Origin: Candidatus Rokuibacteriota bacterium
Lineage (GTDB): Bacteria > Methylomirabilota > Methylomirabilia > Rokubacteriales > CSP1-6
Direction: 5' to 3'
Length of the DNA: 5,231 nt
NCBI GenBank assembly: GCA_016177555.1
Contig: JACOVB010000026.1
Span: forward strand, 1-5,231
Below, in pieces: positions 1 to 5,231 of the stretch. Positions within the stretch are counted from its first letter, which is position 1; every line of letters begins with the position of its first letter. Both the position numbers and the translations under genes were made by a program. Under the pieces are notes generated by a model. The model made no database searches, was not told the DNA's origin, and saw nothing but the letters and a program-made list of their open reading frames with translations.

Positions 1-792
1 ATCGACGAGCACGTGATCAAGCGTCCCGAGGACTACCGGGTGGTCGGGTACATCTTCCGGAACATCCGGCTGACCGCCGACTATGACAACTACCGCCGGT
101 TCCAGGCCGAGGTGGGCGACCGCGGGCTCGCCGTCGCCCACGGGCTCGGCAGCGCGTCGCCCGTGCAGCACCTCATGCGGGATCTCGTGGACGGCACGCA
201 GTTCTACTACGAGCTCGCGGACCATCCCAGGGAGGTCCGGCAGCTCTGCGAGGACATGGCGCCCTTCTACGAGCAGCTCGTGCGAATTCTCGCCGGCTCG
301 CCCGCGGAGGCGGTGATGATGGGCGCCAACTACGACGACACCATCACCTATCCGCCGCTCTTCAAGGAGCACATCCTCCCCTGGCTCCAGCGCTGGGCGG
401 AGATCCTCCACGCCGGCGGCAAGATCTTCATGAGCCACTGCGACGGCGAGAACGAGAGCCTCCTCGACCTGCTGGCCGCCAGCGGAATCGACGTGGCCGA
501 GTCGGTGTGCGCGCCGCCCATGGTGCAGTGCACCCTGGGGGCGATGCGGCGGGCGTTCGCCGGCAAGATCACCATCTTCGGAGGCGTGCCGTCGGTGGCG
601 CTGCTCGAGGACAGCATGAGCGAGGAGGAGTTCGAGACGCACATGCGCCGCCTCTTCGCCGAGATCGCGCCGGGGGATCGGTTCATCCTCGGCGTGAGCG
701 ACATGGTTCCCCCGGACGCGAAGTGGGACCGCCTGGTCCGGGTCGCCCGGATGGTCGAGGACTGGGGCGCGCTGCCGCTGACCGCCCGCTGA
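1..792 (+). CDS. URO-D superfamily methyltransferase, 3' part (5' end outside window)
   Basis: The frame is open from base 1 to a TGA at 790-792, giving 263 visible residues. Family members are usually about 340-380 residues, so roughly 80-110 N-terminal residues lie to the left. The GTG at 13 falls inside a continuing frame and is unlikely to be the true start. The protein resembles the uroporphyrinogen decarboxylase / MtaA-CmuA superfamily, seen in the late part of the barrel: a potential metal-site motif SHCDGEN (His146, Cys147, Asp148 counted from base 1), a following Cys170 in ESVCAPP, then KITIFGGVPS and a C-terminal FILGVSDMVPPDA. Family members include heme-pathway decarboxylases and cytoplasmic enzymes that move methyl groups to or from corrinoid proteins. 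The corrinoid protein gene ten bases downstream favours the methyltransferase role over heme synthesis. The methyl donor cannot be told from sequence. The usual H-x-C-G zinc motif is not present in standard form. Confidence 0.88.
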   Translation: MDEHVIKRPEDYRVVGYIFRNIRLTADYDNYRRFQAEVGDRGLAVAHGLGSASPVQHLMRDLVDGTQFYYELADHPREVRQLCEDMAPFYEQLVRILAGSPAEAVMMGANYDDTITYPPLFKEHILPWLQRWAEILHAGGKIFMSHCDGENESLLDLLAASGIDVAESVCAPPMVQCTLGAMRRAFAGKITIFGGVPSVALLEDSMSEEEFETHMRRLFAEIAPGDRFILGVSDMVPPDAKWDRLVRVARMVEDWGALPLTAR

Positions 793-796
793 GGAG
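791..796 (+). promoter_or_regulatory. Ribosome binding site of the corrinoid protein gene
   Basis: GAGGAG overlaps the stop codon of the upstream methyltransferase gene and lies six bases before the ATG at 803. It fixes the start of the corrinoid protein and suggests translational coupling of the two genes. Confidence 0.75.
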
Positions 797-802
797 ACGA
801 TC

Positions 803-1447
803 ATGCTCGATGTCGAAGGTCTGAAGCAGGCCGTCATGGGGGGAGACCGCGACGCCGTCCAGGCACGGGTCTCCGCCGCCCTCGCCGCCGGCGTGCCGGC
901 CACCGAGATCCTCGACACCGGGCTGCTCCCTGCCATGGACGTGGTGGGCAAGCGGTTCGGCGCCAAGGAGATGTACATCGGCGAGGTGCTGCTCTGCGCG
1001 CGGGCCATGCACACCGGGCTGAGGCTCCTCAAGCCGGCCCTCGCCAGCACCGGGGGTGGGGGCGGGCCTCGCCCCGTGGTCGTGGTCGGCACGGTCCGCG
1101 GCGATCTGCACGACATCGGCAAGAATCTCGTGGTCATGATGCTCGAGGCCGGCGGCTTCCAGGTGATCGACCTCGGCACCAACGTGTCGGCCGAGAAGTT
1201 CATCCAGGCCATCAAGGAGCATCGCCCGGCGGCGGTCGGACTGTCCGCGCTGCTGACGACGACGATGCGCGAGATGCGCCAGACGCTGGAGGCGTTGCGC
1301 CGGTCGGGTGTGGCCGACGGCGTGAAGACCGTCATCGGGGGGGCGCCGGTCACCCAGGACTTCGCGGACACCATCGGCGCCGACGGCTGGGCGCCGGACG
1401 CCCCGGCCGCGGTCGCGACCATCAAGCGGCTGGTCGGGACGGGCTGA
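803..1447 (+). CDS. Methyltransferase-cognate corrinoid (cobalamin-binding) protein
   Basis: This 214-residue protein matches the small corrinoid proteins of the MtaC/MtbC/MttC type, which carry a methyl group on cobalamin between two methyltransferases in the cytoplasm. Residues 1-80 form the helical cap domain, ending in a typical stretch around GKRFGAKEMYIGEVL and ARAMHTGL. A glycine-rich linker (residues 82-90) leads to a Rossmann-like B12-binding domain. That domain has the base-off/His-on signature DLHDIG (Asp101, His103 as lower cobalt ligand, Gly106), a GLSALLT stretch (Ser148, Leu150) and the GG pair at 179-180 that lines the nucleotide tail of the cofactor. Length and domain order are normal for the family. 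It lies ten bases after the URO-D gene with its own Shine-Dalgarno, so the two are almost certainly one operon. Which methyl donor it serves is unknown. Confidence 0.95.
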   Translation: MLDVEGLKQAVMGGDRDAVQARVSAALAAGVPATEILDTGLLPAMDVVGKRFGAKEMYIGEVLLCARAMHTGLRLLKPALASTGGGGGPRPVVVVGTVRGDLHDIGKNLVVMMLEAGGFQVIDLGTNVSAEKFIQAIKEHRPAAVGLSALLTTTMREMRQTLEALRRSGVADGVKTVIGGAPVTQDFADTIGADGWAPDAPAAVATIKRLVGTG

Positions 1448-1483
1448 GGGGGACGGTCCTCGACATCTCCCGGGGCGCGCCGC

Positions 1484-2338
1484 TCAGCCCTTGACTGACC
1501 CCGCGGCGAGCCCCTCCACCATCCAGCGGTGGACGAACATGTAGAGCGCGACCACCGGCAGGGTCGTGATGACCGAGGCCGCCATCAGCTGGCCCCAGTG
1601 GAAGACGTCACCGTAGATCAGCAGGTTCAGGCCCACCGGCACCGTGATCGACGTCTCGTCCTGGATGAAGATGAGCGCGTAGAGGAACTCGTTCCAGGAC
1701 AGGGTGAAGGCGAAGATCGCCGAGGCCACGATGCCGGGCGCGGCCAGCGGAAGCAGCACCTTGAGCAGGGCGGTGGCGCGGCTGGCGCCGTCCACGAGCG
1801 CCGCCTCCTCCAGTTCCCTCGGCAGCGCCTTGAAGAAGCCGATCAGGAGCCACGTGCAGAAGGGGACGGTGAAGGTGGGGTACGAGAGGAACAGCGAGAC
1901 CAGGCTGTTCGTGGCCCCCATCTCCGCCAGCACCCGGTAGAGCGGGATGAAGAGGAGGGCGGGCGGCACCAGGTACAGGATCAGGATCAGGCTCGCCACC
2001 CACCCGCGGCCCGGGAACCGCAGCCGCGCCACCGCGTAGCCGCTCAGGGTGGCGATGACGGTGGTGATCGCGGTCACCACCACCGCCGTGGCCAGGCTGT
2101 TGCGGAGCCAGAGCGGGAAGCGCGTCTCCAGCCACAGGCCGGTGTAGTTCTCCCAGGTGAAGGGCCGCGGCACATAGATGCTCGTGGCGAACTGGATCTG
2201 CTCGTAGGTCTTGAACGACATGCTGGCGATCCACCAGAACGGCACCAGGATGATCAGCACGAAGGCGACGAGCCCCGCGGTGGCGAAGACCGCCCCCGGG
2301 CCGTACGCGCGCGGCCGCTTCGTCTCAGTCCTTGTCAC
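1484..2338 (-). CDS. Carbohydrate-type ABC transporter permease, MalG-like
   Basis: This 284-residue inner-membrane protein is one of two channel subunits of a sugar-type ABC importer (binding-protein-dependent transport permease, CUT1-like). About six membrane segments can be seen: near residues 15-38, 80-103, 113-135, 145-168, 200-222 and 250-270. The cytoplasmic EAA loop that docks to the ATPase spans about 177-203 and contains EEAALVDGAS and, later, LLPLAAPGI. The C terminus AAGSVKG is typical of MalG/UgpE/LacG-type permeases. The start is a GTG inside the 3' end of the MalF-like gene, overlapping it by 14 bases. No clear Shine-Dalgarno precedes it, so it probably depends on translational coupling. 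It is the last gene of the operon, and 36 bases separate its stop from that of the convergent corrinoid protein gene. The substrate cannot be inferred. Confidence 0.95.
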   Translation of the reverse strand: MTRTETKRPRAYGPGAVFATAGLVAFVLIILVPFWWIASMSFKTYEQIQFATSIYVPRPFTWENYTGLWLETRFPLWLRNSLATAVVVTAITTVIATLSGYAVARLRFPGRGWVASLILILYLVPPALLFIPLYRVLAEMGATNSLVSLFLSYPTFTVPFCTWLLIGFFKALPRELEEAALVDGASRATALLKVLLPLAAPGIVASAIFAFTLSWNEFLYALIFIQDETSITVPVGLNLLIYGDVFHWGQLMAASVITTLPVVALYMFVHRWMVEGLAAGSVKG

Positions 2339-3263
2339 GCAGCAGGTACCGGCTGACGAGGACGATGCCGACGATCAGCAGCGGCACCATGTAGAGGGAG
2401 ATGGTCACGCCCCGGCCCCAGCGCAGCGAGTTGAACGCCACGTCGTACGAGTAGGTGGCGAAGACCTGCGTGGCCGTTCCCGGGCCGCCGCGCGTCATGA
2501 CGTAGATGATGTTGAAGTCGTTGATCGTCCAGATGAAGGACAGCAGGATCGTCACGATCATGATGTGCTTGAGGCCCGGCAGGGTCACGTGCCAGAAGCG
2601 CCGCCAGGAGCCCGCGCCGTCGACCGACGCCGCCTCGTACGTCTCCAGGGGGATCGACTGCATGGCGGCGAGATAGGAGACGCCGAAGAACGGGAATCCG
2701 CGCCACCAGTTGGCGACGATGACCGCCGCCATGGCCCCTTCGGGGGTGGCCATGAAGGCGATCGGGCGGCCGAGCAGCCCCAGGTCGAGCAGCACGCTGT
2801 TGAAGAAGCCGCGGCCGGGGAAGGAGTCGAACATCCACCGCCAGGTGAGCGCGATGATGACGGTGGACGTGATCCACGGCAGCAGGAACAGCCCCCGGAA
2901 GAAGTTCCGCCAGCGCCAGGTCGCGTGCAGCACCAGCGCCATGCCGAGGCCGGTCAGCAGCTTGAGCGCGACCGAGCCCAGCGTGAAAACGACGCTGTTC
3001 TTGACCACGGTGCGGAAGGTGTCGTCGTTGAACAGGTAGATGTAATTCCCGAGGCCGATGAAGCGCTCGGGATAGCCGACCAGCTTGTCGGTGAAGGACA
3101 GCCAGACGGCGCGGTAGAACGGGTAGACGATCAGCCCCACCACCAGCACGAACAGGGGCAGCAGGAACAGCACGGCCGTGCCGGTGTCCCGCCGGGAGGA
3201 GCGGCGGGACACCGGCCGGCGGGCACTGTCTTCAGCGCCCGCGACGCCGGCCGACTCAGCCAC
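2325..3263 (-). CDS. Carbohydrate-type ABC transporter permease, MalF/UgpA-like
   Basis: This 312-residue inner-membrane permease is the partner of the MalG-like subunit. A basic, Ser/Arg-rich cytoplasmic N terminus (residues 1-27) precedes the first membrane segment near 29-51. Further segments lie near 88-112, 122-142, 176-200, 232-252 and 288-308. The EAA loop is at about 209-234, with YEAASVDGAG followed by the LPG at 228-230. The MalF-family TRGGP motif is at 257-261. The length fits the short UgpA type without the extra periplasmic domain of enteric MalF. The GTG start overlaps the binding-protein stop by eight bases (GTGGCTGA). An AAGGAG lies 16 bases upstream, rather far for an ordinary Shine-Dalgarno, so coupling is likely. 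A 14-base perfect inverted repeat lies inside codons 16-28. GTG at codon 18 is an alternative start but falls within that repeat and lacks a better site. Confidence 0.95.
   Translation of the reverse strand: MAESAGVAGAEDSARRPVSRRSSRRDTGTAVLFLLPLFVLVVGLIVYPFYRAVWLSFTDKLVGYPERFIGLGNYIYLFNDDTFRTVVKNSVVFTLGSVALKLLTGLGMALVLHATWRWRNFFRGLFLLPWITSTVIIALTWRWMFDSFPGRGFFNSVLLDLGLLGRPIAFMATPEGAMAAVIVANWWRGFPFFGVSYLAAMQSIPLETYEAASVDGAGSWRRFWHVTLPGLKHIMIVTILLSFIWTINDFNIIYVMTRGGPGTATQVFATYSYDVAFNSLRWGRGVTISLYMVPLLIVGIVLVSRYLLRDKD
3180..3216 (-). repeat. 14-base perfect inverted repeat in the 5' end of the permease gene
   Basis: The arms at 3180-3193 and 3203-3216 are exact reverse complements, separated by nine bases. 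On the mRNA this would be a very stable GC-rich stem with a GCUCCUCCC loop, beginning 47 bases after the GTG of the MalF-like permease. No T-run follows, so it is not a standard intrinsic terminator. Its location at the binding-protein/permease boundary suits a stabiliser of the upstream message or a brake on permease translation, but this is inference. It encodes part of the Arg/Ser-rich cytoplasmic tail. Confidence 0.7.
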
Positions 3264-4614
3264 CGATGGTGTCGTAGATCTCCTTGATCTTCTTGTCCGC
3301 GAACTCGATGGCCCTGTCGATCGGCCACTTGTCGATGATGACCTTGGCCGGCGCGTCGGTGAGGACGTTGCTTGCCTGCACCTCGGCCGCGGCCGCGGTG
3401 ACCGGACCGGGCCAGCCCGTGGGCACGAACCACTCGGCCGCCCGTCCGAACGTCCGGTAGTTCTCGTTCTTGTTGAAGTACTCCTTCGCGGCCGTCCGGG
3501 CCTTGTCGAGCACCGGCGCGAACTGGCCGTACGAGTCCTGCATCACCCGGACCGTCTCCTCGGGGGACAGCATGTGGGCCACCAGGCTCATGGCCGCCTC
3601 GGGATCCTTGGAGTTCTTGAAGATGCCGAAGCTCATCGCGATGGCCCACATCCGCCGCCTGTCCGGGCCGGCCAGGTGCGGGAGCGCGACATGGTTGGCG
3701 AGCGCCTCTTCCCTCTGCTTGCGCTCCTTGGCGTCCGTCGCCTTGGCCAGCGCGTTCTCGAGCGCGAAGGTGATGCTGGGGCCGTTCGAGGTCTGCGCGA
3801 TGTTCCGGGCGATGAAGTTCTCGTTGTTGCCCGAGCCCGTCCAGGTCAGGGTGTCGGCCGGCTGGATGCCGTCCTTGTAGATGTCGGTCGCCCACTTCAT
3901 GACCTGCTGCATGCGGGGCGTCTTGATCGACTGGTACTTGCCGGCCTTGTTCGCCCAGCCCACCCCGTGGGAGTACATCAAGCTCTGCATGACGCCGTAG
4001 CCGTCGGAGGTGCGGTTCCAGCTCTGGCCCATCCCGTAGAAGTTGTCCTTCGGGCGGTTGACGGCGTGGGCCACCTTCACGGCGTCGTCGAAGGTGCTCG
4101 GCATCTTGACCTTGGCCTTCTCCAAGACGTCGCGCCACACGTACCAGAACCCCGCCATGATGTACCAGGGGATCGCGTACGTCTTGCCGCCCACGATGGT
4201 GACCGGCGCCACGTTGGCCGGGGGCTTGCCCACCTCGCCCTCGATCTGGCGCGAGAAGCTCGTGAGGTCCAGCAGCTGGCCCATGCCGGCGAAGCGCGCC
4301 GGCGCCCCCGTCTCCAGCTGGCCGACGTCCGGCGTGCTCTTGTTCTCGATGGCCGCCACGTACTTCGTCTGCATGTCCTCGAACGTGAAGTACTCGACGG
4401 TGACGGCGGCGCCGTGCTTCTCGGCCCAGCGCTTGGCGCTCGCCTCGATCGCCTTGTTGGTCGGCTCCACGTAGGTCTTGAGAATCCAGAGCCGGAGGCT
4501 GGTGCCCTTCTTCACGGCGGGCGCCGCGGCGGCGCGGCTGCCGACGGCCAGGGCTGCCGAGGCGCCGGCGGCGCCCGCCAGGAATGTCCGACGGCTGAGG
4601 CGTGCTTCTCGCAT
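3256..4614 (-). CDS. Extracellular solute-binding protein of a sugar-type ABC importer, Tat signal
   Basis: This 452-residue protein is the substrate-capturing component of the importer (family 1 extracellular solute-binding protein, MalE/UgpB-like), acting outside the inner membrane. The N terminus has a twin-arginine motif LSRRTFLAG (Arg8-Arg9), a hydrophobic Ala/Gly-rich stretch to about residue 25 and likely cleavage in AAAAPA near 28-32. Export is therefore predicted to be by Tat, already folded. Mature landmarks include LRLWILKTYVEPT at the first strand, STPDVGQLETG near 93-103, GGKTYAIPWYIMAGFWYVW near 142-160 (an aromatic-rich segment typical of the ligand cleft), and FGIFKNSKDPEAAMSLV near 329-345. 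No lipobox cysteine is seen. The ATG is supported by a strong Shine-Dalgarno. It is first in the operon and overlaps the next gene by eight bases. The 452-residue length is ordinary. The ligand is unknown, and the cleft aromatics suit a sugar or polyol. Confidence 0.95.
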   Translation of the reverse strand: MREARLSRRTFLAGAAGASAALAVGSRAAAAPAVKKGTSLRLWILKTYVEPTNKAIEASAKRWAEKHGAAVTVEYFTFEDMQTKYVAAIENKSTPDVGQLETGAPARFAGMGQLLDLTSFSRQIEGEVGKPPANVAPVTIVGGKTYAIPWYIMAGFWYVWRDVLEKAKVKMPSTFDDAVKVAHAVNRPKDNFYGMGQSWNRTSDGYGVMQSLMYSHGVGWANKAGKYQSIKTPRMQQVMKWATDIYKDGIQPADTLTWTGSGNNENFIARNIAQTSNGPSITFALENALAKATDAKERKQREEALANHVALPHLAGPDRRRMWAIAMSFGIFKNSKDPEAAMSLVAHMLSPEETVRVMQDSYGQFAPVLDKARTAAKEYFNKNENYRTFGRAAEWFVPTGWPGPVTAAAAEVQASNVLTDAPAKVIIDKWPIDRAIEFADKKIKEIYDTIGG

Positions 4615-4620
4615 GGGTGC

Positions 4621-4629
4621 TCCTCCTCT
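4621..4629 (-). promoter_or_regulatory. Strong ribosome binding site of the binding-protein gene
   Basis: On the minus strand AGAGGAGGA lies six bases before the ATG at 4614. It is the best Shine-Dalgarno in the window, as expected for the binding protein, usually the most abundant importer component. It settles the start codon. Confidence 0.85.
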
Positions 4630-4669
4630 GGAAACGGGGTGGGCCCGAGGGCTGCTCCCGATGATGGGT

Positions 4670-4692
4670 GCGCGTTCCGGCAGCCGGCGCGC
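4670..4692 (-). other. Possible hairpin in the 5' leader of the importer operon
   Basis: The arms GCGCG (4670-4674) and CGCGC (4688-4692) enclose a CCGG-CAG-CCGG inner stem, with two unpaired T on one side. It would lie about 20-40 bases into the predicted leader. Short GC palindromes are common at this base composition, so this is tentative. Confidence 0.3.
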
Positions 4693-4715
4693 TTCCTCGC
4701 TACCGAGTTGGCGGG

Positions 4716-4744
4716 AATATCAGCCAGCGCCCGGAGCATGTCAA
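4716..4744 (-). promoter_or_regulatory. Sigma-70-type promoter of the ABC importer operon
   Basis: On the minus strand a perfect -35 hexamer TTGACA (4739-4744) is followed after exactly 17 bases by GATATT (4716-4721), matching four of six -10 consensus positions. This AT-rich patch stands out in very GC-rich surroundings. Transcription would start near 4709, giving a leader of about 95 bases before the ATG at 4614. A CGGG...CCCG pair of short arms (4712-4715 and 4730-4733) spans the -10 and could be part of an operator, but at four bases each this is weak. Confidence 0.65.
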
Positions 4745-4778
4745 GGCACCCTGCTCCGCGTCCCCCAGACGCCTCACG

Positions 4779-4799
4779 GGAAGCCGCCGGTCGGCTTCC
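4779..4799 (-). other. Intergenic hairpin, possible transcript end of the lipoprotein gene
   Basis: Perfect 8-base arms, GGAAGCCG (4779-4786) and CGGCTTCC (4792-4799), enclose a 5-base loop. It lies about 80 bases after the lipoprotein stop and just upstream of the importer promoter, a sensible place to end the preceding transcript. There is no T-run on either strand, so a classical intrinsic terminator is not shown. It could be a factor-dependent end, an RNA-protecting 3' stem, or a protein-binding site upstream of the promoter. Confidence 0.4.
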
Positions 4800-4877
4800 G
4801 GGGAGGGGAAGGAGGCGCCCCCCTCGTGATGGGCAACTGAGCGAGCGCCACGCGGGGCACTCGGATGGCGCGGCTTT

Positions 4878-5114
4878 CTACCTGGGCCCGGAGCCCGCGT
4901 CCGGCTGCAGGTTCGACACGGTGCCGGAGACGATCTGGCCGATCACGCAGAACCACGCGAAGCGATCGGGATCGGCAGCCGAGCAGCGCCGATCCTCGGC
5001 GGCATGCCGAGTCTCCCCGGCCGCGCTCGAGTGTGCGGGCGGGGACGGCCGGGAACTCATCGCGCAGCCCGCGACGAGAATCGCCGCGATCAAGGCAAGC
5101 CGTCGTGTTCTCAT
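4878..5114 (-). CDS. Small predicted lipoprotein, function unknown
   Basis: I do not recognise a family for this 78-residue frame. The N terminus MRTRRLALIAAILVAGC is a textbook lipoprotein signal: basic residues, a hydrophobic core, and lipobox VAGC with the lipidated Cys at 17. The mature chain would be about 62 residues. It starts with a Ser/Pro-rich, probably disordered tether (about 19-33), followed by a small region with Cys44 and Cys56 that could form a disulfide, and ends with CVIGQIVSGTVSNLQPD. Predicted location is the envelope. The ATG at 5112-5114 lies 11 bases after the stop of a possible upstream gene, with only a weak Shine-Dalgarno, so it may be coupled to that gene. It is unlikely to share a role with the importer, which has its own promoter. 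The signal peptide argues for a real gene. The short length leaves some doubt. Confidence 0.6.
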   Translation of the reverse strand: MRTRRLALIAAILVAGCAMSSRPSPPAHSSAAGETRHAAEDRRCSAADPDRFAWFCVIGQIVSGTVSNLQPDAGSGPR

Positions 5115-5125
5115 GGGCGGCGGCT

Positions 5126-5231
5126 TCAGGGCAGGAGATCGCCGACGCGGATGCTGGCGTCCGGGGCGGCCAGCGGGCTCACTCGCGCCGAGGCGTTGAA
5201 GACCTGGCGCCGGGCGTAACGCCAGCCGAAC
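5126..5231 (-). CDS. Possible C-terminal end of an upstream gene, unidentified
   Basis: Reading leftward from 5230, a minus-strand frame stays open for 34 codons to a TGA at 5126-5128, entering from beyond the right edge. It ends in ...APDASIRVGDLLP. Base composition at third positions looks coding, and its stop sits 11 bases before the lipoprotein ATG, as in an operon. The fragment is too short to assign a family, and at this GC content a 34-codon open frame can occur by chance. Confidence 0.35.
   Translation of the reverse strand, partial: FGWRYARRQVFNASARVSPLAAPDASIRVGDLLP

Noticed and set aside
1052..1066. G-run (five G, T, five G, C, three G), a possible quadruplex.
   Set aside because: Only three runs of three or more G. 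It encodes the glycine-rich linker between the two corrinoid-protein domains, which explains it.
683..1222. Minus-strand open frame antisense to the corrinoid protein gene.
   Set aside because: The plus strand carries the DLHDIG cobalamin motif and all family landmarks. The antisense translation is His/Gly/Arg-rich noise.
1448..1471. Weak stem (GGGGGA with TCTCCC, 12-base loop) between the convergent genes, considered as a bidirectional terminator.
   Set aside because: Only six pairs including a G-U, a large loop and no T-run on either side. The 36-base gap leaves termination unresolved.
1529..2356. Plus-strand open frame of 275 codons opposite the MalG-like permease.
   Set aside because: Same antisense composition artefact. 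Its translation is charged and repetitive.
2211..3287. Plus-strand open frame of 358 codons opposite the MalF-like permease.
   Set aside because: Low-complexity Asp/Arg/Glu/His-rich translation with no domain. The opposite strand encodes a clear membrane protein with EAA and TRGGP motifs.
3379..3400. 22-base near-perfect palindrome of GGCC/CGCG units.
   Set aside because: It is made by an alanine run (codons for TAAAAEV) in the binding protein, has one mismatched pair, and is expected from GC-rich Ala codons.
3131..4138. Minus-strand open frame of 335 codons overlapping the binding-protein gene out of frame.
   Set aside because: Arg/Gly/Gln-rich shadow. The in-frame reading gives a full solute-binding protein with a signal peptide.
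4696..4707. CTCG-CTAC-CGAG dyad near the predicted transcription start, considered as an operator.
   Set aside because: Arms of only four bases are expected by chance here, and no second copy was seen.
4512..4739. Minus-strand frame of 75 codons across the predicted promoter and leader.
   Set aside because: It covers the promoter hexamers and the binding-protein start, has a compositionally odd Pro/Ala-rich end and no good ribosome site.
3178..5199. Very long plus-strand open frame (673 codons) antisense to the binding-protein gene.
   Set aside because: It is rich in Arg, Gly, Val and His with no fold-like pattern, the usual mirror of a GC-rich gene. The minus-strand binding protein and lipoprotein explain the region.

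Overview
The window is GC-rich bacterial DNA, roughly two thirds G+C by eye, with strong G/C preference at third codon positions and frequent GTG starts. It codes almost without gaps. A corrinoid-dependent methyltransferase pair beside a Tat-exported sugar-type binding protein recalls uncultured soil or subsurface lineages such as Rokubacteria and related high-GC phyla. That placement is an impression from gene content and no marker gene supports it.

Layout. Positions 1-1447, plus strand: the 3' part of a uroporphyrinogen-decarboxylase-superfamily (URO-D) methyltransferase gene, then ten bases later a complete cobalamin-binding corrinoid protein gene. Positions 1484-4614, minus strand, convergent with the first block: a three-gene carbohydrate-type ABC importer operon, read from the right as binding protein, MalF-type permease, MalG-type permease. 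The genes overlap by 8 and 14 bases, and both permeases start with GTG. Positions 4615-4877 are a noncoding leader and spacer. They hold a good sigma-70-type promoter on the minus strand (TTGACA, 17 bases, GATATT), a strong Shine-Dalgarno for the binding protein and two small hairpins. Positions 4878-5114, minus strand: a small predicted lipoprotein of unknown function. From 5126 to the right edge, minus strand: an open frame that may be the last 34 codons of an upstream gene.

How the genes may work together. The URO-D protein and corrinoid protein look like two parts of a methyl-transfer system. One moves a methyl group to or from the cobalt of the cobalamin held by the other. The final acceptor methyltransferase and the reductive activator are not in view. 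The importer brings an unidentified, probably sugar-like, solute into the cell, and its ATPase is also not in view. The two modules converge and so are separately transcribed. A joint role, such as uptake then demethylation of a methylated compound, is only a hypothesis.

The most notable unexplained structure is a 14-base perfect inverted repeat just inside the first permease gene, at the binding-protein/permease boundary, where differential expression in ABC operons is often set. I did not find a CRISPR array, mobile element, tRNA, rRNA or a clearly novel system.
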